Origin: a virus
Virus record (IMG/VR): IMGVR_UViG_3300033149_004062
Coordinates: 1 to 34,329 of that record
Length of the DNA stretch: 34,329 nucleotides
Reading direction: 5' to 3' (one strand)
Shown: piece after piece, positions 13,870 to 21,817 of the stretch
Numbering within the stretch: position 1 is the stretch's first letter
Layout: the number at the start of each line of letters is the position of its first letter
Position numbers and translations under genes: made by a program
The notes under the pieces: generated by a model
What the model was told of the DNA's origin: nothing
Database searches by the model: none
The model's input: the letters and a program-made list of their open reading frames with translations, nothing else

Positions 13870-14468
13870 AAGGTCCAACCATGGCACCGATTCCTAAAAC
13901 CGTTCACGGCCTGAACGCCTTCGATTGCATCTCGGCGATGCAGAAGTGCATCCGCCGCGGGATGGAACGCGAGGCGATGGAGTTCGCTTGCGAACTCGGT
14001 CACACATCCAAGGGCTTCGCTTCGATGGTCGCCAACCGGCTGGAGATCATCTCCCACGAGGACGTGGGGCTGGCGGCTCCCGACGTGATCCCACTGATCC
14101 GGACGTGCTGCGAGCAGGCCCGGGCTTGGTACCAACCCGACAGGCTCGGCAAATGGCGGATGCCGATCGGCACCGCGATTCGCGCGATGTGCCGCGCCAA
14201 GAAGAGCCGGGAGGGCGATCACTTCCAGGCCGCCGTGGGCCTCCATTCGGAGCTCGACGGATATGCCCCGGAAATCCCCGACTGGGCCTACGACCAGCAC
14301 ACGATCAAGGGCCGGCGCATGGGCCGCGGGCTGGATCATTTCCGGACCGAAAGCACGCGGCTCAGACCGACCCCGAAGAAGCCCGATCCCTACGAGGCCG
14401 AAGCCTACGAGCTCTGGGCCCGCCAGCGTAGCCGGCCCGCGCGCGGGACCGGGCCGGCCTTATTCTAA
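13866..14468 (+). CDS. RarA/MgsA C-terminal-domain protein (split RarA partner)
   Basis: The 200-residue protein matches the C-terminal region of RarA/MgsA replication-recombination ATPases. It contains FDCISAMQKCIRRGMEREAM (like the family's YDLISALHKSVRGS), ANRLEIISHEDVGLAAP (family: RRL..IASEDVGLADP; about 55-72) and DQHTIKGRRMGRGLDHF near the end. The normally upstream AAA domain is encoded by the preceding gene. RarA acts at stalled replication forks. A later ATG at 13881, with AAAGG 8 bp upstream, is an alternative start. The C-terminal tail is Arg/Pro-rich. Confidence 0.75.
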   Translation: MKGPTMAPIPKTVHGLNAFDCISAMQKCIRRGMEREAMEFACELGHTSKGFASMVANRLEIISHEDVGLAAPDVIPLIRTCCEQARAWYQPDRLGKWRMPIGTAIRAMCRAKKSREGDHFQAAVGLHSELDGYAPEIPDWAYDQHTIKGRRMGRGLDHFRTESTRLRPTPKKPDPYEAEAYELWARQRSRPARGTGPALF

Positions 14469-14511
14469 GCCTCGCCCGACGCCCCCGGATTCGGCCCGCG
14501 CAACCGGCGCC

Positions 14512-14535
14512 CGGGCCCAAATCCGGGGGCCCGGC
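14512..14535 (+). terminator. Possible terminator hairpin after the AAA/RarA operon
   Basis: CCGGGCCC (14512-14519) and GGGCCCGG (14528-14535) form a perfect 8-bp GC stem with an 8-nt loop. It is followed by a pyrimidine stretch (CCCCTCTCTATTTC) rather than a clean T-run, so efficiency is doubtful. The rest of the 14469-14852 gap is non-coding and includes an AT-rich patch (about 14680-14720) with a GATAG/CTATC hairpin that may hold the promoter for the head genes. Confidence 0.35.
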
Positions 14536-14852
14536 CCCTCTCTATTTCGTCCCTGTCCCCGGCTCCCCCGCAAGCAGGCTCTCGCACGCGCTACGCGAGG
14601 CCGGGGCCCATCCGGGCATCATTATCCGCCCCTCCCTAACACGAGTCGAATACAGACCAATTCCGGGCGTTCTCAGATAGTTTCCTATCTTAACATAAAT
14701 TGCGTTTTTGAATTCATTCGCTCGCCCGGATCTAGTCCTTGTGCCGCGCGGGCCCGTAGGCTTGATGGCGGACCCTGCGGCACTCCGTTTCTATTTCTAT
14801 TTCAGGAGAACTCACGGGAGTTTTGCGGGCATTTCAGGGAGAATTCACGCTC

Positions 14853-15041
14853 ATGCCCCTAGCCGACGACATCGCCGAACTCGAAGCCATCCTCCAGGAA
14901 GGCGCCGAACAGGTCGCCGTCGACGGCACGAGCGTGCGCTATCGGTTCGACGAGATCCGCCGCCGGCTGGCCGCGCTGAAGCGGCAACAGGAGCCGACGA
15001 AACGCCCGCGGATCGCGCAGATCGACCTATCCGACTGCTGA
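14853..15041 (+). CDS. gpW-like head-tail joining protein
   Basis: The 62-residue protein has the helix-hairpin-helix layout of lambda gpW: an N-terminal helix (ADDIAELEAILQEGAEQV), a beta hairpin around VDGTSVRYRF, and a second helix (DEIRRRLAALKRQ). gpW plugs the portal after packaging. Its position directly before the portal gene is the classic one. The ATG at 14853 is preferred to an upstream TTG because of CAGGGAG 11 bp upstream. A charged tail follows. Confidence 0.72.
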   Translation: MPLADDIAELEAILQEGAEQVAVDGTSVRYRFDEIRRRLAALKRQQEPTKRPRIAQIDLSDC

Positions 15042-15053
15042 GAGGTCCGAATC

Positions 15054-16508
15054 ATGGCCCAACGGAACGGTCACACCGCGATTCTCGGCCCGAACGGCCG
15101 ACCGTACCGTTTCGACTATGACGCCGTCGAGGACAAGAAACGCCGCCGGCCACCGCGGGTGCGCCTCCTGTCGGAGGACAAGCACCTGGCCGAGGGCGAC
15201 CGCAAAAAGCTGGTGGCCACGGCGCGCGATGTCGTCCGCAATTGGACCATAGCCGCATGGATGGTCCGCAAGCATCTGGACTACGTGGCTACATTCGGGT
15301 TCCAGGCGCGGACCGCGGACGAAGCGTTCAACGGCCGGCTGGAAGACCTTGTACGATCGTGGAGCCGCAAGGCGAATTTCGACGTGGCTGGCCGGCACAG
15401 CTTGGGCCGCTATCTACGGCTGGCCGAGGCCCGGCGCACGCTGGACGGCGACTTCGGCACGTTGAAGCTCTCCAGCGGGCGCGTGCAGGCCATCGAAGGA
15501 GATCGTATCCGCACGCCGCGCTCGGGGCTGCCGAAGGGCGTCGATCCCGATGACGTGGTGCACGGCGTGATCCTCACCAAAGCAGGCGCCGCGCGCGGGT
15601 ATTGCCTCCACAAGCGGGGCAAACTAGGTGACGGGTTCGAGTTCGAGCGGATCGTCCCCGCGCGGCATTTCTTAATGACGGGCTATTACGATCGGTTCGA
15701 CCAGGTGCGCGGAATCTCGCCGCTCGCCTCGGCAATCAATACGCTCCAAGACGCGTACGAAGGGCTTAGTTACGCGGCCTGCAAGGCGAAGGTCGCTCAA
15801 ATGTTCGGCCTCGTCACCAAGTTCGGCAGCGAGGAAGAGGAGTCGATGGGGGAGGTGACGACGGAGACGGACGATGCAGGAAACATGCTGAAAAACCGGA
15901 CCGTCGTGGACTTCACGCGGGCGCCCGTGCAGCTGGACCTTGATCCCGAAGATTCGGTGGAACTCCTGGAGAGCAATCACCCGCCGACGCAGCTGCTGGA
16001 GTTCATCAAGCTGTTAATCATGTTGACACTCAAGGCGGTGGATATACCCTATTCCTGGTTTGACCAGAAGTCCGCGACGTGGTCCGCCGGCCGCACCGAC
16101 TGGGTCCTTTACGATGCCTCGGCCGAGTCGCGCCGCGCCGACAACGCGGAGTTCCTCAACGCGCTGCTCGCTTGGCGCATCGTCTTGTGGCTGCTGGACG
16201 CCGAGCTGCAGCTGCCGAAGTCCATGGCGCTGGAAGAGGTCCGTTGGGAATGGATCCCGCGAAAGATGGCCTGGGTCGACCCGGCCAAGGAGGCTGTCGG
16301 GTGGGAGAAGGCCCTTCAGAATAAACTGACCAGCCGATCGCGCATCTGCAAGTCCCAAGGGAACGATTTCTACGAAATCGCCGACGAGTTGGCGGCCGAG
16401 GAAGCATATCTGGCCGGCCAACAACCACCAAACGGCAAAACCAGGCCGCCGGCCAAACAGACGCAATACGTCGCGTCGCTCAAGGACTATCTGGGGATCG
16501 CGATATGA
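15054..16508 (+). CDS. Portal protein (lambda gpB-like family)
   Basis: The 484-residue protein has the typical portal layout: a basic N-terminal region, an alpha/beta wing with FLMTGYYDRFDQVRGISPLA (about 203-222) and SAINTLQDAYEGLSYAACKA, the long stem helix region near LLEFIKLLIMLTLKAVDIP (about 312-330) and a Trp/Asp-rich domain (WFDQKSATWSAGRTDW). GISPLASAINTLQDAYE is a strong match to lambda-type portal proteins. The portal forms the dodecameric DNA channel at one capsid vertex and binds TerL. It overlaps the next gene by ATGA. Confidence 0.9.
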   Translation: MAQRNGHTAILGPNGRPYRFDYDAVEDKKRRRPPRVRLLSEDKHLAEGDRKKLVATARDVVRNWTIAAWMVRKHLDYVATFGFQARTADEAFNGRLEDLVRSWSRKANFDVAGRHSLGRYLRLAEARRTLDGDFGTLKLSSGRVQAIEGDRIRTPRSGLPKGVDPDDVVHGVILTKAGAARGYCLHKRGKLGDGFEFERIVPARHFLMTGYYDRFDQVRGISPLASAINTLQDAYEGLSYAACKAKVAQMFGLVTKFGSEEEESMGEVTTETDDAGNMLKNRTVVDFTRAPVQLDLDPEDSVELLESNHPPTQLLEFIKLLIMLTLKAVDIPYSWFDQKSATWSAGRTDWVLYDASAESRRADNAEFLNALLAWRIVLWLLDAELQLPKSMALEEVRWEWIPRKMAWVDPAKEAVGWEKALQNKLTSRSRICKSQGNDFYEIADELAAEEAYLAGQQPPNGKTRPPAKQTQYVASLKDYLGIAI

Positions 16509-17617
16509 ACCGGAGCGCACGAACCAACCCGGAGGAAAAGAGGCGTGAATATCCCCTCTCCGCGCTGCACCTTGATTGCGACGCCTTCGAGCTTGGCGAC
16601 GCTCCAGCCGACGCCGAAAAAGTGCCGGTGCAAATGCTCATCCGCACGAACGAGGGAGTCGAGCGGTTCGGCGAAGTCTGGTACCACGACTTCGCCGGGA
16701 TGCGCCGCAAAGAGCGAGTGTCGATCGACTATCTCCACCAGCCGGAGCAGGTGATCGGCTATCTCGACGCGTTCGATGTCAAGCCCGAGGGACTGGTCGC
16801 GTCCGGTTACCTCGTACCGTATGGCGAGGATGACGTAACCCGCCAGATCATCCATCGCGCGCGGGCCGGGGTCCCGTACGAGGCATCGATCTATTTCGGC
16901 GGTAACGGCATGCGCATCGAAGAGGTGACGGCCAACGCAAAGACTGAAGTGAACGGCCAGCAAGTGAACGGGCCCGCCGTCGTTTTCCGCGAATGGGCGT
17001 TGCGCTCGGCGGCGATCGTGCCGTGGGGCGCAGACGGCCAGACCCGGACGAAGATGAAGCTCGCCGCCGGCGAGGAAAACATTGCAGTTCGACTCACAGT
17101 GATCGAGGAGGAACCGATGTCCCTTGATGCACAGACGAAGGAAAAGCGGAGCCTGCTGGAAAAACTGGCGGGCCTGCTTGGACTGAACGACGGCGTCGAC
17201 GGTCCAGCCGAGGACGGGCCGGAGCCGGCCGGCCAGGAGGCGCCGAAAGCGCAGGACGAGCCCGGTGCGGATCATGGCGCCGCGGCTGAGGAGGAAACCG
17301 ATGAATCCCGAGCGCAGGAAGCACCGCCAAGAAATCCTGGCCAACGGTTTCTGGACACCTTCGGCGAGCAAGGCGCTCTGTGGTTCGCGGAAGGAATCAC
17401 TTTCGAGGAAGCCGAAAAGCGCTATCTCGCAGCGATCAAGGCCGAGAACGAGGAGCTGAAGCAGCGGCTGTCGCTCGTCGACCGCGGCGAGAAGGAGCCG
17501 GCCGAATTCCGCTCCGACGGCGAGCAGGTTACGGCGAACCGCGAAGAACTGCAAAACTACGGCGACAAGCTGTCGGCTCTTGTGGCCTTCAATGCCGACA
17601 GGATGCGCCGCAAATAG
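16505..17617 (+). CDS. Prohead protease fused to scaffold
   Basis: The 370-residue protein has an N-terminal protease domain (about 20-200) with HK97-protease-like features: His in SIDYLHQPEQV (about 77) and Ser in GVPYEASIYFGG (about 128). It is followed by an acidic Pro/Ala/Glu-rich region (about 225-280) and a helical scaffold end (about 285-350, FEEAEKRYLAAIKAENEEL). This protease-then-scaffold architecture is that of lambda gpC/Nu3. A second start inside the gene (17117) would give the scaffold alone. It precedes the major capsid gene, as expected. Confidence 0.82.
   Translation: MNRSARTNPEEKRREYPLSALHLDCDAFELGDAPADAEKVPVQMLIRTNEGVERFGEVWYHDFAGMRRKERVSIDYLHQPEQVIGYLDAFDVKPEGLVASGYLVPYGEDDVTRQIIHRARAGVPYEASIYFGGNGMRIEEVTANAKTEVNGQQVNGPAVVFREWALRSAAIVPWGADGQTRTKMKLAAGEENIAVRLTVIEEEPMSLDAQTKEKRSLLEKLAGLLGLNDGVDGPAEDGPEPAGQEAPKAQDEPGADHGAAAEEETDESRAQEAPPRNPGQRFLDTFGEQGALWFAEGITFEEAEKRYLAAIKAENEELKQRLSLVDRGEKEPAEFRSDGEQVTANREELQNYGDKLSALVAFNADRMRRK
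17117..17617 (+). CDS. Nested scaffold protein (internal start in protease gene)
   Basis: The in-frame ATG at 17117 is preceded by GAGGAGGA with 4-5 bp spacing, one of the best ribosome-binding sites in the window. The product (166 residues, starting MSLDAQTKEKRSLLEKLAG) contains only the acidic linker and helical scaffold portion. This reproduces the lambda C/Nu3 arrangement, in which the scaffold is made separately from an internal start. Seen: the site and frame. Inferred: that it is used. Confidence 0.6.
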   Translation: MSLDAQTKEKRSLLEKLAGLLGLNDGVDGPAEDGPEPAGQEAPKAQDEPGADHGAAAEEETDESRAQEAPPRNPGQRFLDTFGEQGALWFAEGITFEEAEKRYLAAIKAENEELKQRLSLVDRGEKEPAEFRSDGEQVTANREELQNYGDKLSALVAFNADRMRRK

Positions 17618-17692
17618 ACGAATCGGCCCGGAGCCGGATAAACAGGCACCGGCAGACCTTCAACCCGGAACAGAGAAGAGGAGTCATCACGC

Positions 17693-18628
17693 ATGTCCGC
17701 TCCGACGCTATTGGACGTGATCAAGCGCAACGGGACCGACGCGGCGGTCGGCTTGATCGAGGAAGCCTCGAAGGCGACCCCCGAGGTGGCGCTTGGCGCC
17801 GCCCGCACCATCCGCGGGCTGAACTATAAGACGCGCGTCAGGACCGGCTTGCCGACGGTCGGATTTCGGCAAGTCAACCAGGGTACGGCCGTCTCGAAAT
17901 CCACGATCGAGCAACGGCTCATCGAGTGCTACTTACTCAATCCCCAATTTGAAGTAGACAAAGCCGCCGCTGATGCAGCCGAAGACGGCGCTGCCGCTTA
18001 CTTGGCGGAGGAATCGCTTGGCGTCACGCAGGCGGCTTTTCAGGCGCTCGGCATTTCATTTTTCTACGGAGCTCACTCGTCGTTTGGGAAAAGCGATGCT
18101 TTTCCGGGACTCCTCCAATGCTACAAGAGTGACGAGATGGTCGTGGACGCCGGCGGAACGACCGCCAACACGGCATCGAGCGTCTGGCTTGTCCGGTGGG
18201 GCATTCAGGACGTGAAGTGGGTACTCGGCGAGGGCGGCCGGGCCGAGGTCACCGACCCGATCGAGGTCCGGCTGACAGATGACAACGGAAATCCGTACAC
18301 CGGCTATCGGCAAGAGCTCTATCTCCGGCCGGGTCTCCAGGTGGGATCGATCTACTCGGTGTGCCGGATCAAGAAGCTCACCGAGGACAGCGGCAAGGGG
18401 CTCACCGACGCCCTGATCGACAAGGCGATGGAAAAGTTCCCCGCCGGCCGGCCTCCCACGGCCTGTTACATGACGCGGCGCAGCCGGCGGCAATGGAAAA
18501 ACAGCCGGACCGCTACGACGCCGACCGGCGCGCCCGCGCCGTGGCCCGACACGATCGACGGCCCGGAAGGCCAGATCCCGGTCTACACGACTGACTCGAT
18601 CTCGAACGTCGAGACCCTGACGCTCTAA
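17693..18628 (+). CDS. Major capsid protein
   Basis: The 311-residue protein follows the protease-scaffold gene and has a strong ribosome-binding site (AGAGGAG). It contains a segment typical of phage major capsid proteins: RGLNYKTRVRTGLPTVGFR (about 41-59) and SKSTIEQRLIECYLLNPQF, then a P-domain-like central region and a C-terminal beta region (GQIPVYTTDSI). It assembles the capsid shell. Codons 232-241 (DSGKGLTDAL) form the 30-bp protospacer matched by spacer 2 of the array at 1-312, with one mismatch that changes Ser233 to Asn in the spacer's version. Confidence 0.88.
   Translation: MSAPTLLDVIKRNGTDAAVGLIEEASKATPEVALGAARTIRGLNYKTRVRTGLPTVGFRQVNQGTAVSKSTIEQRLIECYLLNPQFEVDKAAADAAEDGAAAYLAEESLGVTQAAFQALGISFFYGAHSSFGKSDAFPGLLQCYKSDEMVVDAGGTTANTASSVWLVRWGIQDVKWVLGEGGRAEVTDPIEVRLTDDNGNPYTGYRQELYLRPGLQVGSIYSVCRIKKLTEDSGKGLTDALIDKAMEKFPAGRPPTACYMTRRSRRQWKNSRTATTPTGAPAPWPDTIDGPEGQIPVYTTDSISNVETLTL
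18386..18415 (+). other. Protospacer matched by CRISPR spacer 2 (29/30)
   Basis: These 30 bp equal spacer 115-144 except at the fifth base (G here, A in the spacer). The match is in the same orientation as the coding strand and in phase with the capsid codons. The bases following the match begin ATCGACAAGG and the bases before it end CACCGAG; one of these flanks should contain the PAM. Confidence 0.95.
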
Positions 18629-18682
18629 GCCGAAGAGCGAGCGTTTCCGAATCATGACTCTTTGACGGCGAGGACAAAAACC

Positions 18683-19102
18683 ATGGATCGTACAGGATTC
18701 GGCGTGCGGGACGCCAATTTCAAGAAGACGAAGGCTCTGCCGGATGGGGCCGTCTCGGTCCAGACGGCCGGGATGGACCTCGGAGCACTTTCCGGGCGCG
18801 GTGCCCGACTGGAAGAGTTCGAGCTGCTGATCACCGCGCCGGCCCTCACGACGGCCGAGCTGCCGGACACCAAGACCATGAAGTACGACGTGCAGTGCGA
18901 CGGCGACGTGAATTTCGGCAGCCCGAAGACGATCGCGAAGGAAGTGCTCGTGCAAACGGGTGCCGGTGGGGCGGGTGCCGCCGCGGCGACGGCCCGTTTC
19001 CGGCTCCCGTCGGACGTTGAGCAGTACGTGCGCGTGCAGGCGACCAATTCAGGGACCGGCGACGCCAGCGGCAAGAGCATGACGGCGGAACTCCTGTTCT
19101 GA
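18683..19102 (+). CDS. Putative capsid decoration protein or head-associated protein
   Basis: This 139-residue protein follows the major capsid gene. It looks all-beta with alternating polar and hydrophobic stretches and has small-residue-rich loops (TGAGGAGAAAAT). Position right after the capsid gene suggests a decoration or head-completion role. I do not recognise a family. The ATG at 18683 has GAGGA 8 bp upstream; an earlier in-frame start at 18662 is less well placed. Confidence 0.6.
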   Translation: MDRTGFGVRDANFKKTKALPDGAVSVQTAGMDLGALSGRGARLEEFELLITAPALTTAELPDTKTMKYDVQCDGDVNFGSPKTIAKEVLVQTGAGGAGAAAATARFRLPSDVEQYVRVQATNSGTGDASGKSMTAELLF

Positions 19103-19115
19103 CCGAGGTCCGCCC

Positions 19116-19544
19116 ATGCCGAGGCGCATCCAGGGCCCGATCCGCCGCGCGCTAAAGACGCTTCAGGGCGCGGCCGGCGTCGAGGTGACGTACCGCCGGG
19201 GCGAGGACGAAGTCGCCGTGATGGCCACGAAGTCCGAGGTCGACATGGAAATCGACCGCGGCGACGCTGGCCTGACGGTGCTGCGGCTGATGCAGTGGCG
19301 GATACTGGCCGAGGACCTGGTCCTCGGCGGGACGGAGATCGAACCGCAGAAGGGCGACCGGATCGAGGAGATCACCGGCGGAGTGCTACGCACGTACGAG
19401 ACCATGGCCGTGCGCGGCGACAGCCCGTACGAGCTGGTGGATGCGGACGGCACGGCCTACCGAGTGCATACGAGCCTTGTGTCCGAGCAGGCGACGACAA
19501 CCACGACGAGCCCTCCGACGACGACAACGACTTCGGCAGCATGA
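19116..19544 (+). CDS. Head-tail adaptor-like protein with Thr-rich tail
   Basis: The 142-residue protein has a beta-rich body: VEVTYRRGEDEVAVMATKS, then a domain with LVLGGTEIEPQKGDRI that resembles phage head-completion/neck proteins following the capsid genes. It ends in a Thr-rich tail (about 125-142, TTTTTSPPTTTTT), the same composition as the linkers of the fibre protein at 25725-27671. That tail is unusual for a neck protein and could be a glycosylation target or a flexible display tail. It overlaps the next gene by ATGA. Confidence 0.65.
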   Translation: MPRRIQGPIRRALKTLQGAAGVEVTYRRGEDEVAVMATKSEVDMEIDRGDAGLTVLRLMQWRILAEDLVLGGTEIEPQKGDRIEEITGGVLRTYETMAVRGDSPYELVDADGTAYRVHTSLVSEQATTTTTSPPTTTTTSAA

Positions 19545-19807
19545 ACGAAGTTATCCTGAAAGCGACGAACGGCCGATGGGCGTTGAAACTCGGCGTCTGT
19601 CTGGTGAGTCTGCTGACGGCCGGCAGTCTCGTCGCGGGCTGGGTTTGGGCCGCGTCGGCCGACCGGGCCCGGATCGAAGGGGAGGTACAACAACATAGCC
19701 GCATGGTCGAGGATCACGAGAACCGCCTCCGATCGATCGAAGGGCAGCTCGGCGAGATCGCGACCGACGTGCGCTGGATCCGCGAGCAGATAGAGACGAC
19801 ACGGTGA
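19541..19807 (+). CDS. Small membrane protein with coiled coil (spanin- or XhlA-like)
   Basis: The 88-residue protein has one transmembrane helix (about 15-38, LKLGVCLVSLLTAGSLVAGWVWAA) followed by a charged coiled-coil segment (about 42-85, HENRLRSIEGQLGEIATD). This anchor-plus-coil layout recalls inner-membrane spanin subunits or XhlA-type holin accessories, though gene position among head genes is not typical of a lysis cassette. It is coupled by ATGA to the previous gene and GTGA to the next one. Function tentative. Confidence 0.65.
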   Translation: MNEVILKATNGRWALKLGVCLVSLLTAGSLVAGWVWAASADRARIEGEVQQHSRMVEDHENRLRSIEGQLGEIATDVRWIREQIETTR

Positions 19808-20271
19808 GCTGCTACACGGCCTTACTCGCCGACGCGGTGTGCGCGGAGCTGAACGCCGGTACGTTCTGCCAGGCGTTCACGGCCGTTCGCCTTTGGCTCG
19901 TGGAGTGGCGGTTGCCGGAGCTGGCGACGCTCCGCGTGAGCGTGGTCCCGGGCCCACTGACCAGCGAGATCCTGACCCGGGGCCGAGACCTGAAAACGAG
20001 GCTGATCGACGTGGCCGTACAAAAACGGATCGGCGTAGACGGCGACGGCAACGCGCTGACGGCGGAGATCGACGCGCTCGTCGAGCTCGTCGAAGAATTC
20101 GTGGCGTTTTTCCGGAGCCGCACGATCTCGCCGGACGGCCCGGCGGCGGTGTGCATGTCCCGCAAATTGATCACGGCGGACCAGGCCGCGGTTGCCAAAG
20201 AGCATCTTGAGGATCTTCGGACTTTCACGGGCGTGTTGCGCCTGAACTTCCAGGTCCAGGGACAATCCTAG
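19804..20271 (+). CDS. Putative neck/head-closure protein
   Basis: The 155-residue protein starts with GTG overlapping the previous stop. It has an alpha/beta layout (TAVRLWLVEWRLPELATLRVSVVPG) and a DLKTRLIDVAVQKRIGVD segment seen in tail-terminator and neck proteins. Its place between the head-completion genes and the gp10-like gene fits a tail-terminator or head-closure role. The family is not clear to me from sequence alone. Confidence 0.65.
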   Translation: MSCYTALLADAVCAELNAGTFCQAFTAVRLWLVEWRLPELATLRVSVVPGPLTSEILTRGRDLKTRLIDVAVQKRIGVDGDGNALTAEIDALVELVEEFVAFFRSRTISPDGPAAVCMSRKLITADQAAVAKEHLEDLRTFTGVLRLNFQVQGQS

Positions 20272-20282
20272 GGAAAGAGCAG

Positions 20283-20732
20283 ATGTTCGGCATGGCGATC
20301 GAGCAGGCGAAGGGGCTCTTCTTCGACTCCAAGAAGGTCATCGACGCCACCACGAAGGCCGAGCGCAGGGTCTTCTCGCGGTTCGGGGCCTTCGTCCGGC
20401 GAGCGGCCCGCTCCAGCATCCGCAAGCGGAAGCGGGCCTCGGAGCCGAGCAAGCCGCCCTCGAGCCATACCGGGCTCTTGAAGCGCTTCATCTTCTTCGT
20501 CTACGACCCAAATCGGCGCTCGGTGCTGATCGGGCCAGCCCGCTTGAGCGGCAAGGCCGGCGACGCACCGCGGGCCCTGGAGCATGGCGGCAAGTCGAAA
20601 ATCGTCGCCCGTCACAAGGGACGGCCTGCGATCCGCGCGGTGACCATACGGGCTCGCCCGTTCATGGGTCCGGCCTTTGAAAAGGAGAAACCCAAGCTGC
20701 CCGCTATGTGGCGGGACAGCGTGCGAGCATGA
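20283..20732 (+). CDS. HK97 gp10-like minor tail/neck protein
   Basis: The 149-residue, very basic protein has the pattern of HK97-gp10 family members. It has an N-terminal helix with KRKRASEPSKPPSSHTGLLKR, a strand region VLIGPARLSGKAG, a HGGKSK turn and the conserved end RARPFMGPAFEKEK. These proteins are tail completion or neck components in siphoviruses. It lies directly before the tail tube gene. Confidence 0.75.
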   Translation: MFGMAIEQAKGLFFDSKKVIDATTKAERRVFSRFGAFVRRAARSSIRKRKRASEPSKPPSSHTGLLKRFIFFVYDPNRRSVLIGPARLSGKAGDAPRALEHGGKSKIVARHKGRPAIRAVTIRARPFMGPAFEKEKPKLPAMWRDSVRA

Positions 20733-20753
20733 TCGTTAGAGAGGAGAAGACCA

Positions 20754-21173
20754 GTGGCAGCAGGCGACTATCGAATCGGCCTGGACGGAAAGTTCTACTA
20801 CGGGAACGCGGGCGGCCAAGCCAACACCGAGGCGGACAACGTCGACGACGTGACGCTGAACCTGTCGAAGCGCGTCGCCGAGTCCCTGCGGCGCGGGAAG
20901 AAGTGGGTCGCCAAAAAGCCTATCGCGAACGAGGCGACCATCGACTTCAAGGTGCTCGACATCGAGGGCGACGGCTTCGTGGCCGCTCTGGAGTCGGCCT
21001 ACATGAACGACACGCGGATCGCGCTGTATCCGACCGACGGGACCGGCGGCAAGGGCCTGGACGCGGACTATTACATCACCCAGTTCAACCGACAAGAAGA
21101 CAACGAGGGGATCATTTCGTACACGGTCAAGGCGGAGCCAACTGACGAGCTGCGCGATCCGCAGTGGCAATGA
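20754..21173 (+). CDS. Major tail (tube) protein
   Basis: The 139-residue protein starts with GTG behind GAGGAGA. It has the tail-tube style opening IGLDGKFYYGNAG, VDDVTLNLSKR, a GKKWVAKKPIANEATIDFKV strand pair and a final VKAEPTDELRD. Gene order (gp10-like, tube, chaperones, tape measure) strongly supports it. It would form the hexameric rings of the tail tube. Confidence 0.78.
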   Translation: MAAGDYRIGLDGKFYYGNAGGQANTEADNVDDVTLNLSKRVAESLRRGKKWVAKKPIANEATIDFKVLDIEGDGFVAALESAYMNDTRIALYPTDGTGGKGLDADYYITQFNRQEDNEGIISYTVKAEPTDELRDPQWQ

Positions 21174-21188
21174 CGAGGAGCAAGATAA

Positions 21189-21800
21189 ATGGTTGCAACG
21201 AACATGAGCGTGGCCGGCTCGATCGCCGGCTTGACCATCCAGGGCGTCATCAGCCGGAACGGAGAGGGACAAGTCGGGGCCCAGGTCGCCCTTGGCGCGG
21301 GCGAGGCGGGCACGCTCAAGACCCGCATTGACGACGATGAAGGCACGTTCACCGTGAGTGGACACACGTTCCAGGTGGGCGACGTGGTCGACATCTACTG
21401 GGGCGGCGGCGTCCGATACGGGATGGTGGTCAGCGCCGTCAACGGCGACGACTTCACCGCCGGCGGGGCGGGCGGCCCGGGCGCCGGCGACAGCCTGCCC
21501 GCTCAGGACACGGCGATCGTGGCCGACGAGCAGGTTGAGGTGGACATCGATTTCGATGGCGACTCCATGACGCTGATCGTGGTGCACTCGACGCGCCGGG
21601 CCCACGTGGATTTCATCGATTCGGGTGCGGCGAGCCTGAAGGCCGTCGAGCTCACGGCGAACGAACCGTGGATGTGGGCCGATCAAGGTTTTACGCGGCC
21701 GATCACGGGCAACCCGGTCGACAAGGCCCTGATCTCCAACGGCGACCCGCAGAACGCGGCCACGCTTACCATCGGCGTCCGGCTGGACAGCGTGGCTTAA
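21189..21800 (+). CDS. Hypothetical tail-associated beta-rich protein
   Basis: The 203-residue protein is Gly/Asp/Val-rich and almost all beta, with repeated GxVVD and FTVSGHTFQVGDVVDIYWGG segments and a Gly-rich loop (TAGGAGGPGAGDS, about 95-107). It lies between the tail tube and the chaperone genes, so it is probably a tail structural component, perhaps a second tube or Ig-like decoration protein. No family recognised. Confidence 0.6.
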   Translation: MVATNMSVAGSIAGLTIQGVISRNGEGQVGAQVALGAGEAGTLKTRIDDDEGTFTVSGHTFQVGDVVDIYWGGGVRYGMVVSAVNGDDFTAGGAGGPGAGDSLPAQDTAIVADEQVEVDIDFDGDSMTLIVVHSTRRAHVDFIDSGAASLKAVELTANEPWMWADQGFTRPITGNPVDKALISNGDPQNAATLTIGVRLDSVA

Positions 21801-21817
21801 CCCGGAGGTCCGCAGCA

